From Chitinilyticum aquatile DSM 21506 (lineage in GTDB: Bacteria > Pseudomonadota > Gammaproteobacteria > Burkholderiales > Chitinibacteraceae): a DNA stretch of 64,000 nucleotides. Below, in pieces: positions 51,921 to 60,123 of this stretch. The notes under the pieces are model-generated. The model worked only from the letters and a program-made list of their open reading frames with translations, searched no databases and was not told where the DNA came from. The stretch is taken from the NCBI RefSeq assembly GCF_000430805.1, contig NZ_AUMS01000004.1:248001-312000 (forward strand), read 5' to 3'. Position 1 is the stretch's first letter. Every line of letters begins with the position of its first letter. The position numbers and the translations under genes are program-made.

Positions 51921-54092
51921 TTACTGCGCGGGCTTGAATGACTGCAACAGCTGCGCCAGTGCCTGCTGCGTGGCCGGGTTGCCGTCGGTGCCCACCTTGT
52001 GCAGGAGGCTTGCCACCGAGAGGTTCTGCAGCTCATCGGCCGAATTGCCCAGACTGCCCAGCAAGCCCTTGGCGTCGGTGATCAGGTCGCGCTCGCCGGC
52101 CAGATGATCCTTCAGTGCCAGCTGCAGCGTGTCGCTCTTGGCAATCGTGCCGTCGATGGCCTTGCCGATGGCCAGCGAGTTGACGAATTTGCCGAAGTAA
52201 TCGCCTTCGCCGCCGACGATGTCGATGCGCGCCTTGGACAGCGCTTCGCTGAGCACCATGGCTTGTTCGCGGGCGATGCCGGTGTTGGCTTCGATGGCCT
52301 TCATCGTTTCGATGTGCGCGTAGTCCAGACGCAGGCGGAACTCTTCGTGCGCGCGCACCGCGTCGCTCATGCTCTGCATCGCGCCGAACTTCTCGGCCAG
52401 ACCCTTCGATTCGGCCGCCAGACGTGCCTCGATTACCGCGGCTTCGGCTTCACCGCGCTTGGTCACGGCAAAGGCTGTCGCTTCGCCCTGCTTGGCGACC
52501 GCATCGGCGTCGGCTGCTTTCACCTGCACATCGGCCAGACCCAGTTTCTCGCGGCCGGTGGCTTCGGCTTCCATTTTCAGGCGCAGCGCTTCGGCTTCGG
52601 CCGCGCCCTGCTTGGCCACCGCGTCGGCGTCGGCGATCTTGATGCGGGCTTGCGCCAGACCATCCTTTTCCTTCGCGTCGGCCTGCACCAGCATGACCTT
52701 GGCAGCGGCCAGCCCTGGCGCAGCACCGAGCGCTTCCACGCCTTCGGCTTCGCGTTTCTTGGCTTCGGCATCCTTCTCGGCGACCTTGAGCTTGGCGTCG
52801 GCCAGCGTCATTTCTTCGTTGGCCTTGAACTTGGCGCGGCGCTCGTCGGCTTCCGCCGCCTTCACCTGCAGCACCAGCTGTTCTTCGGCCTGGGCTTCGG
52901 CGCCGATCACCACGGCCTTGCGGGTGCGATCGGCCTCGGCCACCATGCGCAGTTCCTTGATGGCTTCTTCCTGCTCGGCGACCGTGCGCTCGACCACGAT
53001 GCGCTCGCGGATCACATCGGCAATCGCCTTTTTCTCGACTTCGATGGCGCGTTCCTTGTTGATTTCCTGCAGCGCCACTTCACGTTCGCGGTCGACGATT
53101 TCCAGCGAGCGGGCGCGGGTGACCTTTTCTTCCTCGATGGCCACGGCGCGCTTGCGGTTGTTTTCGGCGACTTCCTTCTCGCGCTGCATGTTCTCGGTCT
53201 GTACGGCGATCTGCTGGTCGGCCTGGATGCGTGCCAGCTCTGCCTTGGCGTGCTCCTCGGCGGTCACGCGGTCGGATTCGGCCTTCTCGCGTGCCTGTAC
53301 CGAGGCGATTTCGCGCTGCTGGCGCGCTTCGGCTTCGGCCTGCTGGCGTTGCAGTTCCAGAATGGTTTCTGTTGTTTCCACGTCCTTTTTCTTGATCTGC
53401 ATCTGCTCGTTGCGCTGCAGCTCGTTGGTGGTGACGTGCTGGATGGCGGTCAGCTCGGTGATCTTGCGGATACCCTGCGCGTCCAGAATGTTGTTCGGGT
53501 CGAGGCGATCCATCGGCGTCTGTTCGAGGTAGTCGATCGCCGCGTCTTCCAGCACATAGCCCGACAGGTTGTCGCCGATCTGGCGGATGATTTCATCGCG
53601 GAACTTGTCGCGTGCCTGATAGAGGTCTTCGAAATCCATCGCCTTGCCGACGGTTTTCAGTGCTTCGGCAAACTTGGCGGCAAACAGCTCTTCCAGCGTT
53701 TCCTGGCTGGATGCGCGCTCGCAGCCCACGGTCTGCGCGACGCGCAGCACATCTTCGGCGGCCTTGTTCACGTGTACAAAGAAGGTGACTTCGATGTCGG
53801 CGCGGATATTGTCGCGGCAGATCAGCCCGGCGTTGCCGGCGCGCTTGATGACGATGGTCTTCAGCGAGATGTCCATCAGCTCCATCTTGTGGATGACCGG
53901 ATAGACCATGCGCCCGGTGAAGGTGACTTCGGGCTCGCTGCGCAGCGTGTTCACGATCATCGCCTTGCCCTGTTCCACCTTGTGGTAGAACTTGATGAAC
54001 ATGAGAAAGCCGCAAAACAGGACGAAGGCAAAAATGCCGATCGCCAGCAGAATGGGGGTCATGGCTGCTCCGGTATCAAGTAATTCGTTCAT
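51921..54092 (-). CDS. Flotillin-like SPFH/band 7 protein (YqiK type)
   Basis: A 723-residue membrane-anchored scaffold. It has one membrane helix (about 14-36), an SPFH domain (about 45-235: MVYPVIHKMELMDISLKTIV), a very long charged coiled coil (about 240-450: QQREIASVQAREKAESDRVT), then an Ala/Glu/Lys-rich flotillin region (about 450-610) and a C-terminal oligomerisation part. ADADAVAKQG occurs twice 38 residues apart, showing internal repetition in the Ala/Glu region. E. coli YqiK is the nearest type I know, and there too a YqiJ protein is its partner. The ATG at 54092 lacks a good Shine-Dalgarno sequence because the palindromic element sits directly upstream. Confidence 0.92.
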   Translation of the reverse strand: MNELLDTGAAMTPILLAIGIFAFVLFCGFLMFIKFYHKVEQGKAMIVNTLRSEPEVTFTGRMVYPVIHKMELMDISLKTIVIKRAGNAGLICRDNIRADIEVTFFVHVNKAAEDVLRVAQTVGCERASSQETLEELFAAKFAEALKTVGKAMDFEDLYQARDKFRDEIIRQIGDNLSGYVLEDAAIDYLEQTPMDRLDPNNILDAQGIRKITELTAIQHVTTNELQRNEQMQIKKKDVETTETILELQRQQAEAEARQQREIASVQAREKAESDRVTAEEHAKAELARIQADQQIAVQTENMQREKEVAENNRKRAVAIEEEKVTRARSLEIVDREREVALQEINKERAIEVEKKAIADVIRERIVVERTVAEQEEAIKELRMVAEADRTRKAVVIGAEAQAEEQLVLQVKAAEADERRAKFKANEEMTLADAKLKVAEKDAEAKKREAEGVEALGAAPGLAAAKVMLVQADAKEKDGLAQARIKIADADAVAKQGAAEAEALRLKMEAEATGREKLGLADVQVKAADADAVAKQGEATAFAVTKRGEAEAAVIEARLAAESKGLAEKFGAMQSMSDAVRAHEEFRLRLDYAHIETMKAIEANTGIAREQAMVLSEALSKARIDIVGGEGDYFGKFVNSLAIGKAIDGTIAKSDTLQLALKDHLAGERDLITDAKGLLGSLGNSADELQNLSVASLLHKVGTDGNPATQQALAQLLQSFKPAQ

Positions 54093-54141
54093 GGGTATTG
54101 GTCCAAAGGTCAACAATTAAAACGGCTGTATCAATATACCC
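54093..54141. repeat. Decayed copy of the palindrome family overlapping a stop codon
   Basis: Starts GGGTATTGG beside the flotillin ATG and ends ATATACCC. Arms match only near the ends. The stop codon of the YqiJ-like gene lies inside it: codons GGG-GTA-TAT-TGA are the element's terminal bases. It therefore forms both the 3' end of one gene and the 5' leader of the next. Confidence 0.55.
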
Positions 54142-54769
54142 CGTCATCAAACTCGGTGACGGTGAAGGTGTCGCTGGCGGCGTCGTAATCGGTAATCAGG
54201 GCACGGCTGCCCCTGGCGAGCGCATTGGGGCTGGCCGCACTGATGCGGATATTGAAGGGCGCACCGCCGCTGGCCACCTCGGCGCGACCGAATTTCTCGT
54301 CGACGCTTTGCGTGCTGACCTTGCAGACACTGCCGACCAGCACCGCCTTGTTGATGGCGTTGTGCGTGACAAAGAGGCCGCGCAAGGGGCGTAGGGTGAT
54401 GGCGGTGGCCGGCAGCGCAAGGGCGAAACTCACTAGCAGCAGCACCGCGCCCAGCAGGTAATGCAGCAGCAGCGGCAGCCAAAGCAGGAACTGGTGCACC
54501 AGCGCGGAGGCCAGCCAGCCATAGAGCGCAATCAGCGTCACCACCAGCGAGAACGGCACACCTCCCAGACCCATCGCCATCAGCTTGGCGGCAATGTCAC
54601 CCATTTCATGACCGTCAGCGTGCAGCTCGGCGTGGCCGTGGTGGTGAAAATGCAATGCATCGTCGACCAGCCCAAGCAGCGAGGCCAGCCAGTACAGCAG
54701 TGCGACACCCAGCAGTACCGTCCAGATGGCGGTGGGAAAGGTGCTTATCGTTTCAATCAGGCGGTCCAT
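54131..54769 (-). CDS. YqiJ-like / NfeD-related membrane protein with OB fold
   Basis: A 212-residue inner-membrane protein with hydrophobic segments near 13-33, 65-85 and 95-125. A His-rich loop, LHFHHHGHAELHADGHE (about 40-57), could bind metal. A soluble C-terminal beta domain follows (about 140-212: GLFVTHNAINKAVLVGSVCK to TVTEFDDGVY) of the OB/NfeD kind. YqiJ proteins are encoded next to YqiK flotillins and are thought to work with them. The ATG at 54769 has GGAAA 8 bases upstream; a GTG four codons earlier is possible. It lies 38 bases before the flotillin gene. Confidence 0.83.
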   Translation of the reverse strand: MDRLIETISTFPTAIWTVLLGVALLYWLASLLGLVDDALHFHHHGHAELHADGHEMGDIAAKLMAMGLGGVPFSLVVTLIALYGWLASALVHQFLLWLPLLLHYLLGAVLLLVSFALALPATAITLRPLRGLFVTHNAINKAVLVGSVCKVSTQSVDEKFGRAEVASGGAPFNIRISAASPNALARGSRALITDYDAASDTFTVTEFDDGVY

Positions 54770-54851
54770 GATGGTTTCCACGTGAGGGGCGGCGCCGGCC
54801 GCAGGGGCTTGCCGCTTGCTGCCTGTTCAGCGTGAGACGAGGCTCACCGCT

Positions 54852-55121
54852 TCATTGTTCTTCTTCGCGCCATAGTGACGTTTTGCAGGCGGCACACAGG
54901 ATCTTGCGCCGGAAGTCGGTGTATCGCAGCAGGCCGACATCCAGCGTTTGCGCGGCTCCGCATTGCCGGCAGCAGGTCGAGCCATGCCGCGCGACATAGT
55001 CTTCCTTCGCCGGTAATCGCCCCCAGTCACGCTGTGCGCCCGGTGAATAAATCACCAGCATGTAAAACAGCGCCATGGCCAGCAAGAGCAGCGGCAAGCC
55101 AAGAAAAATTGCAAACATCAT
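54852..55121 (-). CDS. Small membrane protein with zinc-ribbon-like Cys pairs
   Basis: An 89-residue protein with one N-terminal hydrophobic helix (about 2-26) and a soluble tail containing CCRQCGAAQ and ILCAACKTSLW. This gives two C-x-x-C pairs about 24 residues apart, as in a zinc ribbon. No signal cleavage site is obvious. Its start overlaps the stop of the ribbon-helix-helix-like gene by four bases, which means translational coupling within the PspA set. I do not recognise a named family. Confidence 0.72.
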   Translation of the reverse strand: MMFAIFLGLPLLLLAMALFYMLVIYSPGAQRDWGRLPAKEDYVARHGSTCCRQCGAAQTLDVGLLRYTDFRRKILCAACKTSLWREEEQ

Positions 55122-55447
55122 ACGCTTCCCTTACGTGCAAACTCAATCAGAGCCTGTTGCACACGTTCCTTGATATCCAGCCGCTGGCTTTCATCAAGTC
55201 CGTAGCGCCCGGCGAGGATGCGATAGTCGTCGTCCGACAGTGTGACGGTCAGCCGCGGGCGCTTGGGCCGGCCCGATACGGGCAAGCCCAGCACCTTGCG
55301 GATCTGGTCCGAGTTGCTGAGGTTTTCCTCGAAGGCCGCACGACGAACGGCCTGCAGAACCTCATCCTCGACATCAAACGCGACCTGGACGGCGCGGATC
55401 GCCGGCGCGGATGCCTTCCAGCGCTCCGGCAGTTGCTTGGCACTCAT
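55118..55447 (-). CDS. Ribbon-helix-helix-like protein, possible regulator of the PspA set
   Basis: A 109-residue protein that appears to contain two strand-helix-helix units. The first is VQVAFDVEDEVLQAVRRAAF then EENLSNSDQIRKVLGL; the second is PRLTVTLSDDDYRILAGRYG then DIKERVQQALIEFA. Such units are typical of MetJ/Arc-type DNA-binding proteins, and a basic linker (GRPKRPR) joins them. This is my structural reading, not a recognised family match. It overlaps pspA by four bases and the next gene by four bases. The promoter of the set has closely spaced GACAT half-sites that would suit such a repressor. Confidence 0.65.
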   Translation of the reverse strand: MSAKQLPERWKASAPAIRAVQVAFDVEDEVLQAVRRAAFEENLSNSDQIRKVLGLPVSGRPKRPRLTVTLSDDDYRILAGRYGLDESQRLDIKERVQQALIEFARKGSV

Positions 55448-56199
55448 TGCTCGCCTGCCGCTTTGTCAGCAGGGGCCGCTTGCGCCTCATCCGTCGCGGC
55501 TTCCGCATTACCGGCACGACGCGCTTTCAGCCGGGCCAGGACTTCGTCCTTGCGGGCACCGGTATCGCCAATGCCGGCGTCGGCCAGCCGTTTCTCCAGC
55601 GCCTTGTTGCCGAACTCGGCATCGAGTTCTTCGGCGGCAGCCATGCGGTCGGCCATCTGGGTGTGGCGCTGCTTGATGCGGTCAAGCGATTCGCGGGCAT
55701 TGCCCAGTTTGGAAGCACTGCTGCCCATGCTGGTGGAAATCGACGCGGTCGCGCGATACACGCTCTCGGTCGTTTTCGCGACAGCCAGCTCGCGTTCGTG
55801 CTCGCGGATGCGCGTTTCGGCCGTGCGGATCAGGCCCTTCAGATTGACGATGTGACCGGCAAATTCGGCCTGCGCCTTGATTTGTGCGGCGCGCTCGGTT
55901 TCCAGCTCGGCAATGTGGGCGGCAACATCTTCGGCGAGCTTTTCCTCGGTCTTGTCGAGCGCCGCAAGCGCGTGCTCTTCATAGCGCGCGACTTCCTTGT
56001 CGAGGCGCTCGATTTCGCGCTGGGCGGCTTTTTCCTGTGCCATCACCAGAGTGAGATCCTGTTTGGCCTTGGCAATGGCGGCCTTGGACTCGTGGATTTC
56101 CTGTTCGTAAATGCGGGTGGCGTTGTTGTCGACCACGCTTTCACCGATTTCACGGGCGCTGCCGCGCAGGGCGGTCAGAATCTTGCTGAATACGGACAT
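55444..56199 (-). CDS. pspA: PspA/IM30 family membrane-stress protein (YjfJ type)
   Basis: A 251-residue peripheral membrane protein forming oligomeric scaffolds on damaged inner membrane. It opens MSVFSKILTALRGSAREIGE, an amphipathic helix as in PspA, then continues as a long helical hairpin (about 25-190: YEQEIHESKAAIAKAKQDLT and AQREIERLDKEVARYEEHAL). A C-terminal Ala/Glu tail follows. A near relative is E. coli YjfJ, also next to a DUF2170 gene. No pspF, pspB or pspC gene is visible, so control differs from E. coli PspA. AGGAG lies upstream of the start. Confidence 0.92.
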   Translation of the reverse strand: MSVFSKILTALRGSAREIGESVVDNNATRIYEQEIHESKAAIAKAKQDLTLVMAQEKAAQREIERLDKEVARYEEHALAALDKTEEKLAEDVAAHIAELETERAAQIKAQAEFAGHIVNLKGLIRTAETRIREHERELAVAKTTESVYRATASISTSMGSSASKLGNARESLDRIKQRHTQMADRMAAAEELDAEFGNKALEKRLADAGIGDTGARKDEVLARLKARRAGNAEAATDEAQAAPADKAAGEQ

Positions 56200-56215
56200 G
56201 ATGTTCTCCTTTCGC

Positions 56216-56629
56216 TTAATTCAGGTACTCGGCCATGGCTTCGAGCGCATCGATGGCGTTGTCACTCAGCGCCAGCAGGTCCTGTACCAGATCGTCGGTG
56301 CCGGCATCGCAGGCCAGCGCACCGTAGAGCAGGTATTTGTCGCCGATGCGGCCAAAGGACGACAGTGGAATCGCCACATTCAGGTCAAGCATGGCTTCCA
56401 GCAGCTCCAGGCGCCGGGCTGGCTGCACATCGCGCTCGGTCCAGACATAGCAGATACATAAAAGCTGGCTGTCGGCCTGGGTAATGAAAATCGGCAATTC
56501 TTCCCGGCCGGCTACCGTGAGGCGGAATACCTCGACCTCACCGGCAATCCGTTCGGTTTCCACCGCCCCCAGAACGGCGGCCAGCTGCTGGCCGGCAAGC
56601 TGAATGCGTTGATGCAAAGCAGTTTCCAT
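56216..56629 (-). CDS. YjfI / DUF2170 family protein
   Basis: A 137-residue soluble acidic protein, first gene of the PspA set. Signature regions: GREELPIFITQADSQLLCIC, RRLELLEAMLDLNVAIPLSS and the acidic C-terminus DAIDALEAMAEYLN. DUF2170 proteins (E. coli YjfI) are encoded with PspA homologues and have no defined activity; a partner or effector of PspA is inferred. AGGAGGTG lies 4-5 bases before the ATG at 56629, a near-perfect ribosome-binding site. The frame extends 18 codons upstream over the promoter region and is not used. Confidence 0.88.
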   Translation of the reverse strand: METALHQRIQLAGQQLAAVLGAVETERIAGEVEVFRLTVAGREELPIFITQADSQLLCICYVWTERDVQPARRLELLEAMLDLNVAIPLSSFGRIGDKYLLYGALACDAGTDDLVQDLLALSDNAIDALEAMAEYLN

Positions 56630-56654
56630 GACACCTCCTTGCTGTTGATGCTTC

Positions 56655-56689
56655 ACAGTAGAATTGTCGACATATAATGTCAAGACATT
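56655..56689 (-). promoter_or_regulatory. Promoter and operator of the YjfI-PspA set
   Basis: On the minus strand TTGACA (56683-56678), a 17-base spacer and TACTGT (56660-56655) give a sigma70-type promoter with perfect -35, 26 bases before the yjfI start. Two overlapping inverted repeats of the half-site GACAT/ATGTC cover the -35: GACAT-ATA-ATGTC (56669-56681) and AATGTC-AA-GACATT (56676-56689). A repressor binding here would block polymerase. No sigma54 -24/-12 pattern, as in classical psp promoters, is seen. Confidence 0.65.
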
Positions 56690-56782
56690 TTATGACGAGC
56701 AGCGCTGCTTGTTGCCGTTGCGAATTTCCGCTGCATCTCCAGTTACAATCAGGGCCTGTTTCTGTCTTCCAGCTCAATCGCC

Positions 56783-57760
56783 ATGCCTGCCCAGCCCCCT
56801 GAACGCAAATCCCTGCTGCACCCGCGCAACCCGCATCAGGGGCGCTATGATTTTGCTGCGCTCACAGCTGCCGTGCCCGAGCTGGCGCGCCATGTGAAAC
56901 GCAATCCGCTGGGCGAGCCGACCATTGATTTCGCCAACCCGGTGGCGGTGAAGCTGCTTAATAAGGCATTGCTGGCGCTGCACTACGGCATCACCCGCTG
57001 GGATATTCCGCCGGGCTATCTGTGTCCGCCGATCCCGGGGCGGGCCGACTACCTCTGCCATCTGGCCGATCTGCTGGCCGGCGACTTTGCCGGTACGCTG
57101 CCGCAAGGGGACAAGGTGCGCGGGCTGGATGTCGGTGTTGGCGCCAATGCCATCTACCCGATGCTGGGGCGTGCGCTGTTTGGCTGGCAGTTTGCCGGTG
57201 CCGACATTGATACCCCGGCGCTGGACAATGCCGCGAAGATCTTTGCCGACAACCCAGTGCTGGCTGGCGGGCTGGATTGCCGCCTGCAGCGTGACTCGCA
57301 GGCGATCTTCCGCCACATCATCCAGCGCGGCGAGCGTTTCGATTTCACATTGTGCAATCCGCCGTTTCACCGCTCTTCCGAGGAGGCCGCGGCCGGCAGT
57401 GCGCGAAAGTGGAACAATCTGGCCAAGGCCGGGCGCAATCTGGGCAAGGCGGCCACGACCAAGCCGGTGCTCAACTTCGCCGGCCAGGCGCGCGAGTTGT
57501 GGTGCCCCGGTGGCGAGGCCGCCTTCATCCGCCGCATGATTGCCGAGAGCCGCCAGTTCGCGCGCCAGTGCCTGTGGTTTACCACGCTGGTTGCGCGCAG
57601 CGAAAACCTGCCGGGCCTCAAACAGGCTTTGCGTGCCACGCCGGCCGTCGACGTGCGCGTGGTCGATATGGCGCAGGGCCAGAAAAGCAGCCGCATTCTG
57701 GCGTGGACCTTCCATGACGAAGCCGCGCGGCAAGAGTGGGCGGCGAAACACTGGGGCTGA
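56783..57760 (+). CDS. rlmF: 23S rRNA (adenine1618-N6)-methyltransferase RlmF
   Basis: A 325-residue SAM-dependent methyltransferase that modifies A1618 in 23S rRNA. It has the YbiN/RlmF opening KSLLHPRNPHQGRYDFAAL, SAM-binding GLDVGVGANAIYPMLG and the catalytic N6-adenine motif FTLCNPPFHRSSEEA (NPPF). It ends with ILAWTFHDEAARQEWA. Length fits the family (about 308-330). It is divergent from the YjfI-PspA set across 153 bases. The downstream membrane-protein gene begins 78 bases later on the same strand. Confidence 0.95.
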   Translation: MPAQPPERKSLLHPRNPHQGRYDFAALTAAVPELARHVKRNPLGEPTIDFANPVAVKLLNKALLALHYGITRWDIPPGYLCPPIPGRADYLCHLADLLAGDFAGTLPQGDKVRGLDVGVGANAIYPMLGRALFGWQFAGADIDTPALDNAAKIFADNPVLAGGLDCRLQRDSQAIFRHIIQRGERFDFTLCNPPFHRSSEEAAAGSARKWNNLAKAGRNLGKAATTKPVLNFAGQARELWCPGGEAAFIRRMIAESRQFARQCLWFTTLVARSENLPGLKQALRATPAVDVRVVDMAQGQKSSRILAWTFHDEAARQEWAAKHWG

Positions 57761-57838
57761 ACGGAAACCGGGCCGGCCTGCGATTGACCTTGTCATGCTT
57801 TCTGCGCAAAGTATTGCAAAGCGCGCAGGGAAATGACC

Positions 57839-58294
57839 ATGGCCATTGCCGAGTGGAAATACAAAAGCCCGATCCAGAATGCCATTCCTGACTGGGGCTG
57901 GCACGGCTGGCTGCTTGCGGCCGCTGTCGTGATTGCTGGCTGGTGGCTTGGCTACGGCCCGGCAGGGTTACTTCTGGTCGGTATAGCCATAGTGGTATAT
58001 GCCCGCAAGCGTCATAAGATATTGGTTTCAGACCGATACCTGCTGGCTGGTGACGATCTGGTCTATTTTGCCAATGTCAGCCTCGTCGTGTGCGAGCGGC
58101 GCCGCCTGCTGCTGACGCATCTGGATGGCAAGGTGTTCGTGCTGGAGGCCGAGCGTTTTACGAGCAATGCGCGCAAGCCCGACAAGATTGCTTGGCATCA
58201 GGCCACCAAGTTCGCGCGGGTGAGCGGGCGGCTGCTCGAACACATCCGTGCCGCCGCGCCAGCGGCCGAAATTCGCGGGGTGGCTGAAGAATGA
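57839..58294 (+). CDS. Small membrane protein coupled to a radical SAM gene
   Basis: A 151-residue protein with two close hydrophobic segments (about 22-55) and a basic stop-transfer (YARKRHK). A C-terminal beta-rich cytoplasmic domain follows, LVSDRYLLAGDDLVYFANVS to LLEHIRAAAPAAEIRGVAEE, which could be PH-like. Two ATGs occur two codons apart; the second (57839) has AGGGA at a good distance. Its last four bases overlap the radical SAM start (ATGA), so the pair is coupled. I do not recognise the family; it could be an anchor or transport helper for the product of the radical SAM enzyme. Confidence 0.75.
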   Translation: MAIAEWKYKSPIQNAIPDWGWHGWLLAAAVVIAGWWLGYGPAGLLLVGIAIVVYARKRHKILVSDRYLLAGDDLVYFANVSLVVCERRRLLLTHLDGKVFVLEAERFTSNARKPDKIAWHQATKFARVSGRLLEHIRAAAPAAEIRGVAEE

Positions 58295-60123
58295 ACGCCA
58301 GCCCGCGCCTGATCCATCTGCTCTTTGTGCCCACGCTGAACTGCAATCTGGGCTGCCGCTACTGCTATCTGGGTGAGCAGACGACCACTGCCAGCCTGAA
58401 AAGCGATGCCGCGCGCGCGGTGAACACCCTGCAGACTGCGCTGCAGCGGCTTGTTGATGCGAATGTGCTGGCCTTCAATGTGTCGCTGCACGGCGGCGAG
58501 GCGACGACGATGCCGCCGGCGGTGCTCGATGGCCTGTTCACGACGATCCGCGCGCATTACCTCAAGCACTTCGACGTGCTGCAGGCCAATGGCCACCGCA
58601 AGTCGGCGCCGCACATCAAGACCAATCTCTACAATTTCCACCAGCTCTACGACTTGTTCGACCGCCACAAGGTGTCGGTGAGCGCCAGCATCGACCTGCC
58701 GCTGGCGCTGCACGGCCAGTATCGCGTGACGCGTGGTGGCGCAGACTGGCTGGCGCGCACGCACGCCAATCTGCGCCTGCTGGCGAAGTATCCGCACGCG
58801 AAGAAAATCTCGGCAACGCTGAGCCGCGAACACCTTGAGCGGCCGGACGAGCTGGTTGCCGACATCTGGCATATCCACCGCGAGCTGGGCTTCGATATGA
58901 ACCAGCTCAATCTGATGTTCGCCTTTCCCTCACAGCTGAACCGCGCGCATCAGGGCGAGCAGATTCTCACGCCGGCCAGCGAAGCCGAGCAAGTGGCGCT
59001 GTTCGAGCTGCTGCAGCGCGAATTCAGCGGCACCGAGCTGGAAGAAGGCCTGCGCCGCCACTGGTTTGACGAATTCACCCCCAGCTACTGCACCAATGCG
59101 GTCAACTGCGGCGAGAAGTTTTACCTGCTGCAGGGTGATGGCGAAGTGTATTCCTGCGTGCGGGGCCAGGGGCTACCGGAGTTTCGTTACGGGAATTTGC
59201 TGAGCGACCCGGTGGCGGATGTGCTGGCCAACGGCGCGGCGAAAATCCGCGCGATCCACGAGGAACAGGGCTTTGCCGCCGATTGCCGGGGCTGCGGCCA
59301 TTTGTCGCGCTGCAATACCGGCTGCGCGGTGGTGAAATTCCATAACCGCAGCGGCAAGTCCTACACCTGCACGCTGCAGCAGACCATGTACGCCGCCGCA
59401 CCGGCGCTGTACGCGCTTGAAACGCCGGCCGAACAACAGGACTACGCGCGCTGGTATCAAGCGACCAACCATCCGGCCAGTGCGATTACGGCACCGCTGC
59501 CGGCTGCTCCGGTGAACGAGGTGCTGCTGCCGCGCGATCTGCACGACGACAAGAACGCACTATCGCAGCTGATCGCCGCTGATGATCGATTGAATGCGCT
59601 GTTTTCGCCGCAGATGTTCGCACTGCAGATTGACGATGACATCGTGCCGCTGGCGTCGCAGCTGCTGAAAAGCGTGTCCACCTGTTACACGCTTGCGGCT
59701 GGCGACACGCTGCGCCTGCACATCAACGAGGCGGTGTGGGACGCGGCCTGCGACGAGCCGGTGCGCAACACGCTCTACCTGCAGCTGCTGCGCGATACGT
59801 CGGTGGTCTACGGCGACGAGCAGCGCACGAAGCAGGAGCATCTGTTCAGCTACCAGCTGTTCCGCCGGCTGATCACTGTGCCTTCCGCCTTGGGTGAGGG
59901 TTGGCGCAGCGTCGATCTGGCGCCCTTGCTGGCGCTGCATGCGTCGCTGTTTGTCCGTGGCGTGCTGAACAATTGTTTCGTCACAACCGGCTATTTGCGC
60001 GATTATCACTACCAGAAGCAGAAAAATAACGCCTTTTATCACATCCAGGCGCTCAATTTGCCCTTTCCGAATTTCGAGTTTTACTACCTGCCGGAGGCCG
60101 ACGATGGCAACCGCGACGCTTGA
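58291..60123 (+). CDS. Radical SAM/SPASM-type enzyme
   Basis: A 610-residue enzyme. The radical SAM cluster is Cys18, Cys22, Cys25 in LNCNLGCRYCYLGEQ. HGGEATTMPP marks the second SAM-binding strand. A SPASM-like Cys-rich region (about 265-365) contains YCTNAVNCGEKF, CVRGQGLPEFRYGNLLSDPV, CRGCGHLSRCNTGCAV and YTCTLQQ, matching auxiliary Fe-S cluster domains. The last 220 residues are an extra domain without motifs I know. Such enzymes usually modify ribosomally made peptides or mature a partner enzyme (anaerobic sulfatase-type). Its end overlaps the next gene by 20 bases. Substrate inferred: the neighbouring Asn-tailed protein. Confidence 0.88.
   Translation: MNASPRLIHLLFVPTLNCNLGCRYCYLGEQTTTASLKSDAARAVNTLQTALQRLVDANVLAFNVSLHGGEATTMPPAVLDGLFTTIRAHYLKHFDVLQANGHRKSAPHIKTNLYNFHQLYDLFDRHKVSVSASIDLPLALHGQYRVTRGGADWLARTHANLRLLAKYPHAKKISATLSREHLERPDELVADIWHIHRELGFDMNQLNLMFAFPSQLNRAHQGEQILTPASEAEQVALFELLQREFSGTELEEGLRRHWFDEFTPSYCTNAVNCGEKFYLLQGDGEVYSCVRGQGLPEFRYGNLLSDPVADVLANGAAKIRAIHEEQGFAADCRGCGHLSRCNTGCAVVKFHNRSGKSYTCTLQQTMYAAAPALYALETPAEQQDYARWYQATNHPASAITAPLPAAPVNEVLLPRDLHDDKNALSQLIAADDRLNALFSPQMFALQIDDDIVPLASQLLKSVSTCYTLAAGDTLRLHINEAVWDAACDEPVRNTLYLQLLRDTSVVYGDEQRTKQEHLFSYQLFRRLITVPSALGEGWRSVDLAPLLALHASLFVRGVLNNCFVTTGYLRDYHYQKQKNNAFYHIQALNLPFPNFEFYYLPEADDGNRDA

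Noticed and set aside
51999..54083. A 694-codon plus-strand open frame opposite the flotillin gene
   Set aside because: Antisense shadow of a repetitive, charged coiled coil; the translated product is Phe/Leu/Gly/His-rich with no membrane or domain logic.
56630..56683. Eighteen-codon upstream extension of YjfI
   Set aside because: It would begin inside the -35 box of the predicted promoter, while the internal ATG has a near-perfect ribosome-binding site.
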